From: Prado023 sp963798745
GTDB taxonomy: Bacteria; Actinomycetota; Actinomycetes; S36-B12; CAIYMF01
Direction: 5' to 3'
Length of the DNA: 64,000 nt
Assembly: GCA_963798745.1 (NCBI GenBank)
Contig: CAWCUF010000004.1
Span: 1-64,000 of the forward strand
Positions 7,661-16,056 of the stretch are shown here, piece after piece. Both the position numbers and the translations under genes were made by a program. Numbering within the stretch: position 1 is the first letter of the stretch; the number at the start of each line of letters is the position of its first letter. The notes below the pieces were generated by a model that made no database searches, was not told where the DNA came from, and saw only the letters and a program-made list of their open reading frames with translations.

Positions 7661-8836
7661 ATGGCCGTGGACCAGAACACCGTCCTGTTGCTGCTCTACG
7701 CCGTTGCCCTACTCGTGGCGGTGCTCATCTCCGCGCGGGCGCACCGAACCGTCCTGTCCACGGCGGTGCTGTTCCTGGTCGTGGGGATCGTCGCCGGCGA
7801 CGGTTCACTGGGCATCGTCAACCTGAAGCCCGACGATCCGCTCGTGCTCTGGCTGGCCGAGGCAGCGCTGTTCGCGGTGCTGTTCACCGATGGGATGCGC
7901 CTGGGCTGGCCCGACCTGCGGGCGGCCTGGCGCCTGCCCAGCCGCGCGCTGCTGTTCGGGATGCCCCTGACCATGGCCATCACGGCCGGCCTGGCGTATT
8001 GGCTCACTGACCTGGGCTTGTTGGAGTGCCTGCTCGTCGGAGCCGCCCTGGCACCGACCGACCCGGTCTTCGCCGCTGCGCTGGTCGGCAACCTGCGCGT
8101 ACCCCACCGCCTGCGCCAGATGCTCAACGTCGAGTCCGGCCTCAACGACGGCCTGGCGCTGCCAGTGGTCATCATCCTGCTCGAGATCGCTTCCAAGGAG
8201 GAGCCCCAGGTCGGCACGGTGCTCTTCGAGCTCCTGCTCGGGATAGTCATCGGCGTGGTCGTGCCCTGGGCGGTGCTGCGACTGGAGCGCAGCCGGGTGT
8301 TCGCCTCCAGCGGGGAGTACATCGCGATCACCGCGGTGGGCATCGCCCTGCTGGTGGTGGGGCTGTGCCTGCTGACCACTGCGAACCTGTTCCTGGCCGC
8401 ATTCACGGCCGGCATGACCGTGGCGACCCTTGGCCAACGCGAGGTCCAGGCCTTCCGCGAGCTGGGCGAGGTGGTGGCCGAGCTGCTCAAACTCGGCGCC
8501 CTGCTGGTCTTCGGACTGCTCATCTCGATCCCGTTCCTGCGCGAGATCCCCTGGCCCGGCTGGGTTTTCGCGGTACTGGCCCTCGTGCTGGCACGGCCCC
8601 TGGCGCTGCTGATCTCCCTGGCTCGCACGCCCCTGGACCTGCGGGAGAAGGCCGCCGCCATGTGGTTCGGACCGAAGGGCTTCGCCTCGGTCGTCTACGG
8701 CCTGCTGATCCTGGAGTCGGGCATCGACGCTGCCGACGCACTGTTCCACCTGGTCGCGTTGACCATCACCTTGTCGATCATCGCCCACGCATCGACCGAC
8801 GTCGTCGTCGCGCGCGCCTTCGACGCTCCCCCATGA
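7661..8836 (+). CDS. Cation/proton antiporter, CPA1-type
   Basis: The 391-residue protein is almost entirely hydrophobic, with about 11-12 membrane helices. The segment GAALAPTDPVFAAAL matches the TDPV signature of CPA antiporters, and VESGLNDGLALPVVI contains the ND ion-binding pair. It should exchange Na+ or K+ for H+ across the cytoplasmic membrane, supporting pH or salt homeostasis. No C-terminal regulatory domain is present. The start codon lies eight bases after TACCGT (7647-7652) with no Shine-Dalgarno sequence, so a leaderless transcript is likely. The gene is divergent from the PRC operon; the 236 bases between them hold only the two promoters as far as can be seen. Confidence 0.85.
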   Translation: MAVDQNTVLLLLYAVALLVAVLISARAHRTVLSTAVLFLVVGIVAGDGSLGIVNLKPDDPLVLWLAEAALFAVLFTDGMRLGWPDLRAAWRLPSRALLFGMPLTMAITAGLAYWLTDLGLLECLLVGAALAPTDPVFAAALVGNLRVPHRLRQMLNVESGLNDGLALPVVIILLEIASKEEPQVGTVLFELLLGIVIGVVVPWAVLRLERSRVFASSGEYIAITAVGIALLVVGLCLLTTANLFLAAFTAGMTVATLGQREVQAFRELGEVVAELLKLGALLVFGLLISIPFLREIPWPGWVFAVLALVLARPLALLISLARTPLDLREKAAAMWFGPKGFASVVYGLLILESGIDAADALFHLVALTITLSIIAHASTDVVVARAFDAPP

Positions 8837-8924
8837 CCGATCTGCGAGGCCACGGACCCGTGTGAAGGGGGTGCCCCGAAAGGCATCAGCGGCGCATGCG
8901 GGGTCTTGCACCTATGCTGCCCGG

Positions 8925-10001
8925 ATGGTGGCTATTGCCGGAGTTCACGCAGTGTTGGCCCCGTTCGCCTACCCGCAGGAGCAGATCACCGAGGCGTTCG
9001 GCGCGATGGTCTCTCCCGACGGTGACCACGTCGCGCTGGTCGAGAAGATCCATGCCGCCACGGGTGTGCGCAGTCGGAACCTGGCCCTCGAACTGGCTGA
9101 CTACCCCGACCTCGACGACTTCGGCGCGGCCAACGATGTGTTCATCCGGGTCGGCCTGGACCTGGGTGAGCAGGCCATCAGGGGCGCCCTGGCCGCGGCG
9201 GGCCTGGCGGCCGAGGACGTCGACCTGGTGATGTCCACCTCGGTGACCGGTATCGCCGCGCCGTCGTTGGAGGCACGGCTGGTGCCGCGCCTGGGGCTGC
9301 GCCCGGATGTCAAGCGGGTGCCGATCTTCGGCCTCGGGTGCGTGGCCGGGGTCGCGGGGGTCGCCCGGGTCCGCGACTACCTGCTGGGCGACCCGGACGC
9401 AGTGGCCGTGCTGCTCTCGGTCGAGTTGTGCTCGTTGACGTTGCAGCACGCGGACGTGTCGATGCCCAACGTCGTGGCCAGCGGCCTGTTCGGTGACGGC
9501 GCAGCCGCGGTCGTGATGGTAGGGGCGAACCGGGCCCGCGCCATGGGGATCACCGGCCCGATGGTGCTCGCCTCGCGCAGCAGGATGTACCCCGACACCC
9601 AGCGCACCATGGGTTGGGACGTCGGCGGCAGCGGTTTCCGGATCGTGCTCTCGGCTGATGTGCCGGCGGTCGTGGCCCAGTACCTGGAGGACGATGTCGT
9701 CGGCTTCCTGTCCGATCACGACCTGAAGGTTCGCGACATTGCGAGGTGGGTGGCGCATCCGGGTGGTCCGAAAGTCCTTGAGGCCATGCAGTCCGCCCTG
9801 GGCCTGGACGGTGGGGAGCTGGCGGTGACGTGGCGGTCGTTGGCGCGCATCGGGAACCTGTCCTCGGCCTCGGTCCTGAATGTCCTTGCCGACACCCTGG
9901 CGGGACGCGATGGCGCCCCGCCCCCCGAGCCCGGGACGCCGGGGCTGCTGATGGCCATGGGCCCTGGGTTCTGTGCCGAGCTCGTCCTGCTGCGCTGGTG
10001 A
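8925..10001 (+). CDS. Type III polyketide synthase
   Basis: The 358-residue protein belongs to the chalcone/stilbene synthase family. The catalytic triad is visible: Cys139 in FGLGCVAG, His278 in VAHPGG and Asn311 in GNLSSAS. The spacings (139 and 33) equal those of plant chalcone synthase (Cys164, His303, Asn336). It should extend an acyl-CoA starter with malonyl-CoA or methylmalonyl-CoA and cyclise the product. In actinobacteria such enzymes commonly make alkylresorcinols, alkylpyrones or naphthalenes. The start is set by TATGCT at 8913-8918, six bases before the ATG (leaderless). It opens a tight four-gene operon with a methyltransferase, an FAD enzyme and a prenyltransferase, so the product is probably a modified phenolic lipid. 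Confidence 0.9.
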   Translation: MVAIAGVHAVLAPFAYPQEQITEAFGAMVSPDGDHVALVEKIHAATGVRSRNLALELADYPDLDDFGAANDVFIRVGLDLGEQAIRGALAAAGLAAEDVDLVMSTSVTGIAAPSLEARLVPRLGLRPDVKRVPIFGLGCVAGVAGVARVRDYLLGDPDAVAVLLSVELCSLTLQHADVSMPNVVASGLFGDGAAAVVMVGANRARAMGITGPMVLASRSRMYPDTQRTMGWDVGGSGFRIVLSADVPAVVAQYLEDDVVGFLSDHDLKVRDIARWVAHPGGPKVLEAMQSALGLDGGELAVTWRSLARIGNLSSASVLNVLADTLAGRDGAPPPEPGTPGLLMAMGPGFCAELVLLRW

Positions 10002-10005
10002 CCCC

Positions 10006-10536
10006 GTGAGCGGCAGCACCCTGTTCACACTGCTGATCGTGCTGGTGGGCCTGGAGCGGATCGCCGAACTGGTCGTCTCCCAACGCAACCTGCGCTGGAG
10101 CGCCGAACGCGGCGGACAGGAGTACGGCCGGGGGCACTACCCGGTGATGGTCGTGCTGCACCTGGGCCTGCTGGTCGGTGCCCTGGTCGAGGTCCATCTG
10201 GCAGGTCGACAGATGATCACGGTGCTGGCGGTGCCGATGCTGCTCCTGGTGCTGGGCGCCCAAGCGCTGCGCTGGTGGTGCATCGCCTCGCTGGGGCCAC
10301 GGTGGAACACCCGGGTGGTGATCGTCCCCGGCCTGCCGCGGGTGACTCGCGGCCCCTACGCCCGACTGTCCCACCCCAACTACGTGGCGGTCGTGGTGGA
10401 GGGGTTCGCTCTGCCGCTGGTCGGCTCGGCATGGGTCACCGCCCTGGTGTTCAGCATGCTGAACGCTGCGCTCATGGCGGTGCGGATCCGCACGGAGGAT
10501 GCCGCCCTGAAGCTGTTGCCGGCCGGTTCGACGTGA
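10006..10536 (+). CDS. ICMT-family methyltransferase of the type III PKS operon
   Basis: The 176-residue protein starts at GTG 10006, four bases after the synthase stop. It has four or five membrane helices and the C-terminal signature of isoprenylcysteine carboxyl methyltransferase-like proteins (VTRGPYARLSHPNYVAV), where the RxPxYxxHPxY-type core binds S-adenosylmethionine. In Streptomyces griseus the srs cluster pairs a type III PKS with an O-methyltransferase of this family (SrsB) to methylate alkylresorcinols; the same role is inferred here. Its TGA overlaps the next ATG by one base (TGATG), so translation of the FAD enzyme is coupled. The substrate is not shown by sequence alone. Confidence 0.83.
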   Translation: MSGSTLFTLLIVLVGLERIAELVVSQRNLRWSAERGGQEYGRGHYPVMVVLHLGLLVGALVEVHLAGRQMITVLAVPMLLLVLGAQALRWWCIASLGPRWNTRVVIVPGLPRVTRGPYARLSHPNYVAVVVEGFALPLVGSAWVTALVFSMLNAALMAVRIRTEDAALKLLPAGST

Positions 10537-11555
10537 TGGACCTGGTCGTGGCCGGCGGCGGGCCGGTGGGGCTGGCCACTGCGATCAACGCTGCCATGGC
10601 CGGGCTGGAGGTCGTCGTCGTGGAGCCGCGAACGGGCATCATCGACAAGGCGTGCGGGGAGGGCCTGATGCCTGCTGCGCTGGCCAGCCTGCACAGGCTC
10701 GGCGTCGACCCGGACGGTGTGGACCTCACGGGCATCCGCTATGTGTCGGGACCCCGGTCGGCCCAGACCCGGTTCAGCGCGGGACCCGGTCGCGGGGTCC
10801 GGCGCACGACACTGCACGACGCCATGCTGGCCCGTGCCCGCACGCTCGGGGTCAGCATTCGCCTGGGTACGGTCACCGAGGTGGCACAGACCACCGACGG
10901 GGTGCACGCCGCGGGGCTGACCTCCCGCTATCTGGTCGGAGCCGACGGGCTGCACTCGGCGGTGCGCCGAGCACTGGGACTGGCTGCACGCCCTCCTCGG
11001 GTGGTGCGCCGGTTCGGCCTGCGTCAGCACTTCCGCGTCGACCCCTGGTCGGACCAGGTCGAGGTGTACTGGCTGCGCGGTCAGGAGCTGTACGTCACCC
11101 CGGTGGGCCCGGACACGGTCGGGGTGGCGGTGCTCGGACCGAAGCCACTGGACCTGTCGACGGCGATCACCAGCCTGCCCACCCTCCGCGAGCGCCTCGC
11201 CGGGGTCCCAGCGGCAAGCGAGCTGCGGGGCGCCGGTCCGTTGCGCCAATCCAGCACCGCGCGGGTCGCCGGTCACGCGCTGCTGGTCGGCGACGCAGCC
11301 GGCTATGTCGATGCCCTGACCGGGGAGGGGCTGCGGATCGGCTTCGCCGAGGCGCAGGCCGCCGTCGAGGCCATCGCGCGCAACCAGCCCCAGGACTACG
11401 AGGCGCAGTGGCGGCGGATCACCCGCTCCTACCGGAACCTGACCAACACGCTGCTCTGGGTCGGGCGCCAACCCCGCCTGCGCCCGATGATCGTGCCCAC
11501 CGCGCAGGCCCTGCCGCGCACCTTCACCCGCATCGTCGATCAGATCGCCGGGTAG
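10536..11555 (+). CDS. FAD-dependent oxidoreductase (geranylgeranyl reductase/monooxygenase-like)
   Basis: The 339-residue protein opens with a Rossmann FAD motif (VVAGGGPVGLATAINAAMAG), has ACGEGLMP near residue 45 and YLVGADGLHSAVRR near residue 135, and ends its FAD domain with GDAAGYVDALTGEGLR. These fit the family that holds geranylgeranyl reductases and flavin hydroxylases. In the srs-type phenolic-lipid pathway the third gene is a flavoprotein hydroxylase that oxidises the resorcinol ring toward a quinone; that is the favoured role. Reduction of a prenyl chain is the alternative, made plausible by the prenyltransferase that follows. It overlaps the methyltransferase gene by one base. 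Confidence 0.8.
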   Translation: MDLVVAGGGPVGLATAINAAMAGLEVVVVEPRTGIIDKACGEGLMPAALASLHRLGVDPDGVDLTGIRYVSGPRSAQTRFSAGPGRGVRRTTLHDAMLARARTLGVSIRLGTVTEVAQTTDGVHAAGLTSRYLVGADGLHSAVRRALGLAARPPRVVRRFGLRQHFRVDPWSDQVEVYWLRGQELYVTPVGPDTVGVAVLGPKPLDLSTAITSLPTLRERLAGVPAASELRGAGPLRQSSTARVAGHALLVGDAAGYVDALTGEGLRIGFAEAQAAVEAIARNQPQDYEAQWRRITRSYRNLTNTLLWVGRQPRLRPMIVPTAQALPRTFTRIVDQIAG

Positions 11556-11561
11556 CCGACG

Positions 11562-12395
11562 ATGGCCAGCGGCTCGGCGCCCGTGCGCGGGTTGCTCGTG
11601 GGTTGTCACCCGGGGCCCACCCTGGTGGTCACCGTCGCCATCACCGGCCTGGCGCTGGCCCTGGGTCGGGGAGCGATCGGGGGCCTCGCGGTGTTCCTGG
11701 CCGTCCTGAGCGGGCAGTTGTCCGTCGGCTGGGCCAACGACGCCCACGACGCGCAACGAGACCTGGCCGCCCAGCGCTCGGACAAGCCCGTGGTCCGCGG
11801 CTGGGTCAGCCGAGGCGAACTGTGGACGGCCGCGGGGATCGCTGCTGCCGTGTGCGTCCCCCTGTCCCTGCTGGCCGGTGGGGTCATCGGCGGTGCCGCC
11901 CATATCGTGGCCGTCGCGTCGGCCTGGTCCTATGACCTGTGGCTGAAGAGCACCGTCTGGTCGTTCGTGCCCTACCTGGTGTCGTTCGGGTTGTTCGCCC
12001 CCTTCCTGACCTACGGACTGAACCCGCCGCAGCAACCGGCTGGTTGGACGGTGGCGACCCTGTCCCTGCTCGGGCTGGGGGCCCACCTCGCCAACGGGAT
12101 CCCCGACATCGACACGGACAAGGCAACCGACAGCCAGGGCCTCGTCGGGCGGCTCGGCGGGCGGCGGTCGGCCAACCTCGCGGTGGTGGCCCTGCTCGTG
12201 GCCACCGGCCTGCTCGTCGGGCACCTGTCCCTGCCGTCCCTGACCGCAGTCGCCCTGATGGCCGGCCTGACCGCGGTCTCGATCGTGGCCGCGACCGCCA
12301 CCGGTGGCCGACACCTGTTCACGGTCGTGATGCTGCTCGCGCTGACCGCCGCACTGCTGCTCAGCCTCAACGCCCACGTCATCCTCGGCCGGTGA
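11562..12395 (+). CDS. UbiA-family prenyltransferase
   Basis: The 277-residue membrane protein has about eight helices and both aspartate-rich motifs of the UbiA superfamily: NDAHDAQRD near residue 60, with SDKPVV after it, and DIDTDKATD near residue 185, which bind the Mg-diphosphate of a prenyl donor. It should transfer an isoprenoid chain to an aromatic acceptor in the membrane. It starts six bases after the FAD enzyme stop and closes the type III PKS operon, so the acceptor is probably the ring made by the upstream genes. No prenyl diphosphate synthase is encoded nearby, so the donor must come from general isoprenoid metabolism. A menaquinone role (MenA) is less likely given the context. 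Confidence 0.85.
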   Translation: MASGSAPVRGLLVGCHPGPTLVVTVAITGLALALGRGAIGGLAVFLAVLSGQLSVGWANDAHDAQRDLAAQRSDKPVVRGWVSRGELWTAAGIAAAVCVPLSLLAGGVIGGAAHIVAVASAWSYDLWLKSTVWSFVPYLVSFGLFAPFLTYGLNPPQQPAGWTVATLSLLGLGAHLANGIPDIDTDKATDSQGLVGRLGGRRSANLAVVALLVATGLLVGHLSLPSLTAVALMAGLTAVSIVAATATGGRHLFTVVMLLALTAALLLSLNAHVILGR

Positions 12396-12439
12396 TCGGC
12401 GACGAGCAGGGGTACCGGATCGGGCCTAGTGTCGAGGCC

Positions 12440-13450
12440 ATGTCCTCGGACCCGTCGACCCCCGGCGACCGGCCTGACGCCCGGCTGCACCTGGTGACCG
12501 GCAAAGGTGGCACCGGCAAGACGACCCTGGCGGCCGCTGCTGCGCTGGCGCTGGCTGCGGGGGGCCGACGCACGCTGCTCATGGAGGTCGAGGGCCGTCA
12601 GGGGATCGCCCAGTTGTTCGACTGCCCGCCGCTGCCCTACGCCGAGCGTCGCGTCGCGGTGGCTCGGGGCGGTGGGGAGGTGTACGCCTTGGCCGTCGAT
12701 GTCGAGGATGCGTTGCTGGAGTACCTGCAGACCGTCTACCACCTTGGTCGGGCGCGGTGGGCTCTGGACCGGATGGGGGTCCTGGACTTCGTCACCACGA
12801 TCGCCCCCGGGCTTCGCGACGTGTTCCTCACCGGCAAGATCTGCCAGACCCTGGAGGCGGCCGGGCCCGACGGGATCGGATACGACGCCGTCGTGGTGGA
12901 CGCCCCGCCCACCGGGCGCGTCGCGCGCTTCCTCAACGTCAACGAGCAGGTCGCCGGCCTGGCCCGCGTCGGGCCCGTGCGCAACCAGGCCGACTCGATC
13001 ATGGAGGTGTTGCGCTCGGCGCAGACCGCGGTGCACGTGGTGACCCTGCTCGAGGAGATGCCCACCCAGGAGACCGTGGACGTGGTGGCGGAGTTGGGCG
13101 GGATCGGGCTACCGGTCGCAGGGCTGCTGATCAACATGGTGCGTCAGCCCCTGCTCACCGACCGCGACCGCGCCCAGGCTCAGGGCGGGCAGTTGCCACG
13201 GGCCGAGATCACCGCCGGACTGGCCGCTGCGGGCCTGCCCACCTCGACCGCGGTCATCGACGCGCTGATCGGTGCGGCCCTCGACGCCACAGACCGGGTC
13301 GCCCTCGAGGCGGCGGAGCGTTCGGCCCTGGCCTCGTTGGGCCGGCCCACCTATGAGCTGCCCTGGCTGGCTGAGGGCATCGACCTCGGTGGGCTCTACG
13401 AGCTGGCTGCGTCCCTGACCGTGCAGGGGTTCGGGGTGAGTGGGTCGTGA
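12440..13450 (+). CDS. ArsA-like ATPase, first of a pair
   Basis: The 336-residue protein has a deviant Walker A motif (TGKGGTGKTT) and VVVDAPPTGRVARFL, the switch region of the ArsA/GET3 class. It lacks the metalloid-binding cysteine set expected for arsenite pumps. It and the next gene resemble the paired anion-transporting ATPase homologues of mycobacteria (Rv3679-Rv3680), which act as a hetero-oligomer. The start is the ATG at 12440, seven bases after TAGTGT (12427-12432), so a fresh leaderless transcript begins here rather than readthrough from the PKS operon. Its TGA overlaps the next GTG (GTGA). A chaperone or trafficking role is inferred; the cargo is unknown. Confidence 0.82.
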   Translation: MSSDPSTPGDRPDARLHLVTGKGGTGKTTLAAAAALALAAGGRRTLLMEVEGRQGIAQLFDCPPLPYAERRVAVARGGGEVYALAVDVEDALLEYLQTVYHLGRARWALDRMGVLDFVTTIAPGLRDVFLTGKICQTLEAAGPDGIGYDAVVVDAPPTGRVARFLNVNEQVAGLARVGPVRNQADSIMEVLRSAQTAVHVVTLLEEMPTQETVDVVAELGGIGLPVAGLLINMVRQPLLTDRDRAQAQGGQLPRAEITAGLAAAGLPTSTAVIDALIGAALDATDRVALEAAERSALASLGRPTYELPWLAEGIDLGGLYELAASLTVQGFGVSGS

Positions 13451-14622
13451 CTTCGACCCGCACCGACACGCCCGGAACTGGCGCTCCCCGGCTTGCGGTG
13501 GATGCGCTGCTGGCCGACCGGGCCATCCGGATCATCGTGTGCTGCGGCTCGGGCGGAGTCGGCAAGACCACAACGGCGGCGGCCCTTGCCCTGCGGGCCG
13601 CTGAGCAGGGACGCAGGGTGTGCGTGCTGACCATCGACCCCGCCCGCAGGCTCGCCCAGTCGATGGGCCTCGAGCACCTGGACAACGTCCCGCGCAGGGT
13701 CCCCGACGTGGACGAGGCGGCCGGCGGCCTCCTCGAGGCGATGATGCTGGACATGAAGCGCACCTTCGACGAGACGGTGACGACCCACGCGACGCCCGAC
13801 CAGGCCCAGTCGATCTTCGCCAACCCGTTCTACCAATCCATGGCCTCCTCGTTCACCGGCACCCAGGAGTACATGGCCATGGAGAAGTTGGGCCAACTGC
13901 GCGCCCAGGCTGATGCGGACGGGCGCTGGGACCTGATCGTCGTGGACACGCCGCCCTCGCGCTCGGCCCTGGACTTCCTCGACGCCCCCCAGCGGTTGGG
14001 TTCCTTCCTCGACGGCCGGACGATCAAGCTCTTCCTGGCACCGGCCCGCGTGGGTGGCCGGACCTACCTCACGGTGTTCAACGCCGGGGTCTGGGCCCTT
14101 TCCGGGGTCATGAACAGGGTGTTCGGCGCGCAGATCCTCACCAACGTCCAGAGCCTGATCGCGGCGCTGGACACCATCTTCGGAGGATTCCGGGAACGCG
14201 CCGAACTGACCTACGCACAACTTCAAGCGCCCGGGACCAGTTTCCTGGTCGTGGCCACCCCCGAGCCCGACGCGCTGCGCGAGGCGACCTACTTCACCCA
14301 GCGGCTGGAACAGGACCAGATGGCCCTGGCCGGGCTCGTGCTCAACCGGGTCCACACCACTGAGGCCCCGAGCCTCACCGTCGAGCGCAGCGAACTGGGG
14401 GCTGCGTACCTGGCCGACAACCACCCCGAGCACGGACTGACCGAGCGGCTGCTTCGGGTGCACACCGAACGCATGACGCGCATCCGCCGCGAGACGCACC
14501 TGACCCGGCACTTCAGCGCCGGCTTCCCCGATGTTGCGGTCGCCCGGGCCGCCGCCCAGGCAACCGACGTCCACGACCTGAACGGCCTGCGGGCCCTGGG
14601 CGCCAGCCTCGCTGAAGGCTGA
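13447..14622 (+). CDS. ArsA-like ATPase, second of a pair
   Basis: The 391-residue partner starts at a GTG overlapping the upstream stop. It has CGSGGVGKTTTAAALA (Walker A), TIDPARRLAQSMGLE (a switch I region strongly conserved in this subfamily) and LIVVDTPPSRSALDFLDAP. The C-terminal half carries helices that in GET3-like proteins form the client-binding domain. The pair is expected to make a heterodimer because each gene keeps a full nucleotide site but they differ in sequence. The gene is convergent with the cyclic 2,3-diphosphoglycerate synthetase-like gene, 33 bases away. Confidence 0.82.
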   Translation: MTSTRTDTPGTGAPRLAVDALLADRAIRIIVCCGSGGVGKTTTAAALALRAAEQGRRVCVLTIDPARRLAQSMGLEHLDNVPRRVPDVDEAAGGLLEAMMLDMKRTFDETVTTHATPDQAQSIFANPFYQSMASSFTGTQEYMAMEKLGQLRAQADADGRWDLIVVDTPPSRSALDFLDAPQRLGSFLDGRTIKLFLAPARVGGRTYLTVFNAGVWALSGVMNRVFGAQILTNVQSLIAALDTIFGGFRERAELTYAQLQAPGTSFLVVATPEPDALREATYFTQRLEQDQMALAGLVLNRVHTTEAPSLTVERSELGAAYLADNHPEHGLTERLLRVHTERMTRIRRETHLTRHFSAGFPDVAVARAAAQATDVHDLNGLRALGASLAEG

Positions 14623-14623
14623 C

Positions 14624-14661
14624 GCGACCCCGATCAGTCCGCGGCGCGACCCCGATCAGTC
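14624..14661. repeat. Short tandem duplication between convergent genes
   Basis: GCGACCCCGATCAGTC occurs at 14624-14639 and again at 14646-14661, a 22-base period. The second copy includes the stop codon of the leftward gene. It looks like a small local duplication; no hairpin or other function is evident. Confidence 0.6.
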
Positions 14662-15987
14662 AGCGGCCGCCCGCCAGGTCTCGATCAGTGGCGCCAGCAG
14701 CTCGGCCAGGGTCGGCGAGCCGACCTCGCGCAGCGCGTAGCTGGCCCGGCGCAGCGGCTGGTCGACGGTGATGATCCGCCCCAGGTCCATCGGGGTGCCC
14801 GACACGACCGCATCGACCGGTGTCGCGCGGATCGTGGCCTCCAGGTCCGCCAGCTGCTCGGGGCCGTAGCCCATCGCCGGCAGCACGGGACCGGTCCGGG
14901 GGTAGGTCTGGAACGTGGTCGCGATCGAGCCCACCGCGAACGGTCTGGGGTCCACGATCTCGGCCGCGCCGGCGGCCCGGGCCGCCACCGTCCCCGCGCC
15001 GAACGGCATCCCGCCGTGGGTCAGCGTCGGCCCGTCCTCCACCACCAGCACGCGCAGCCCGGTCAGGTCCGGCCCGGCGTCCAGGGTCACCGGCGACTCG
15101 GCCCGCACGATGGTCGCTCGGGCAGCCAACTGGCCGACGGCGCTGACCACGCGCTCGACGTCCGCGGGGTCAGCGGTATCGACCTTGTTGACGACCACCA
15201 CGTCGGCCATCCGCAACGTGGTCTCCCCCGGGTGGTAGGTCGACTCGTGCCCCGGTCGCAGCGGATCCACGACGGTGACCATCAGGTCCGGTGCGACGAA
15301 CGGGAAGTCGTTGTTGCCGCCGTCCCAGACGATGACGTCGGCCTCGGCCTCGGCGGCGCGCAGGATCGCCTGGTAGTCCACGCCGGCGTACATGATCATG
15401 CCCAGCTCGACGGGGGCCTCGTACTCCTCGCGCTCCTCGACCGTCGGATTGCTGGCGTCGATGTCGGCCAGGGTCGCGAAGCGCTGCACGCGCATCGCCT
15501 CGAGATCGCCGTAGGGCATGGGGTGCCGGATGAGCGCCACGCGTAGCCCGGCGTCGAGCAGGATCCGGCCGATCGCCCGGGTGGTCTGGCTCTTGCCGCA
15601 GCCGGTCCGGACCGCCCCGACCCCGACCACGGGTCGCCTGCTGCGCAGCATCGTCGCCGCTGGACCGGCAAGGCGGAAGTCCGCACCCGCGGCCATCACC
15701 AGCGACGCCTGGTGCATCACATCGATGTGGGCCACATCCGAGTACGCGAAGACGACCTCGTCGACCTGTTGCTCTGCGATCAGGCCCACCAGCTCGGACT
15801 CCGCCACGATCGGGATCCCGGACGGGTACAGCGGGCCAGCCAGCGTCGCAGGGAACGTACGGTCATCGATCCCCGGGATCTGCGCCGCGGTGAACGCCAC
15901 GACCCGAGCCGCCGGATCGTCGCGGAAGACCGTGGCGAACACGTGGAAGTCGCGACCGCCCGCACCCATGATGACGACATTGCGCAT
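14656..15987 (-). CDS. Cyclic 2,3-diphosphoglycerate synthetase-like P-loop protein
   Basis: The protein is 443 residues when started at the ATG at 15987 (MRNVVIMGAGGRDFHVF), which lies seven bases after CAGAAT; an ATG three codons earlier (15996) is the alternative. The N-terminal 120 residues form a Rossmann-like domain, followed by a P-loop (GVGAVRTGCGKSQTTRAI) and a nucleotide base motif (VVNKVD). This matches the family of archaeal cyclic 2,3-diphosphoglycerate synthetase, which cyclises 2,3-diphosphoglycerate using ATP. In bacteria the activity is mostly untested, so another nucleotide-dependent ligase or GTPase role remains possible. It is a single gene, convergent with the ATPase pair. 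Confidence 0.75.
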   Translation of the reverse strand: MRNVVIMGAGGRDFHVFATVFRDDPAARVVAFTAAQIPGIDDRTFPATLAGPLYPSGIPIVAESELVGLIAEQQVDEVVFAYSDVAHIDVMHQASLVMAAGADFRLAGPAATMLRSRRPVVGVGAVRTGCGKSQTTRAIGRILLDAGLRVALIRHPMPYGDLEAMRVQRFATLADIDASNPTVEEREEYEAPVELGMIMYAGVDYQAILRAAEAEADVIVWDGGNNDFPFVAPDLMVTVVDPLRPGHESTYHPGETTLRMADVVVVNKVDTADPADVERVVSAVGQLAARATIVRAESPVTLDAGPDLTGLRVLVVEDGPTLTHGGMPFGAGTVAARAAGAAEIVDPRPFAVGSIATTFQTYPRTGPVLPAMGYGPEQLADLEATIRATPVDAVVSGTPMDLGRIITVDQPLRRASYALREVGSPTLAELLAPLIETWRAAAD

Positions 15988-16056
15988 GGGTGCCATTCTG
16001 GGTCACCCGGAGCGGCGATGGCAGGCTGACCGACCTGGCGCCGCCGGTTGCCCCAC

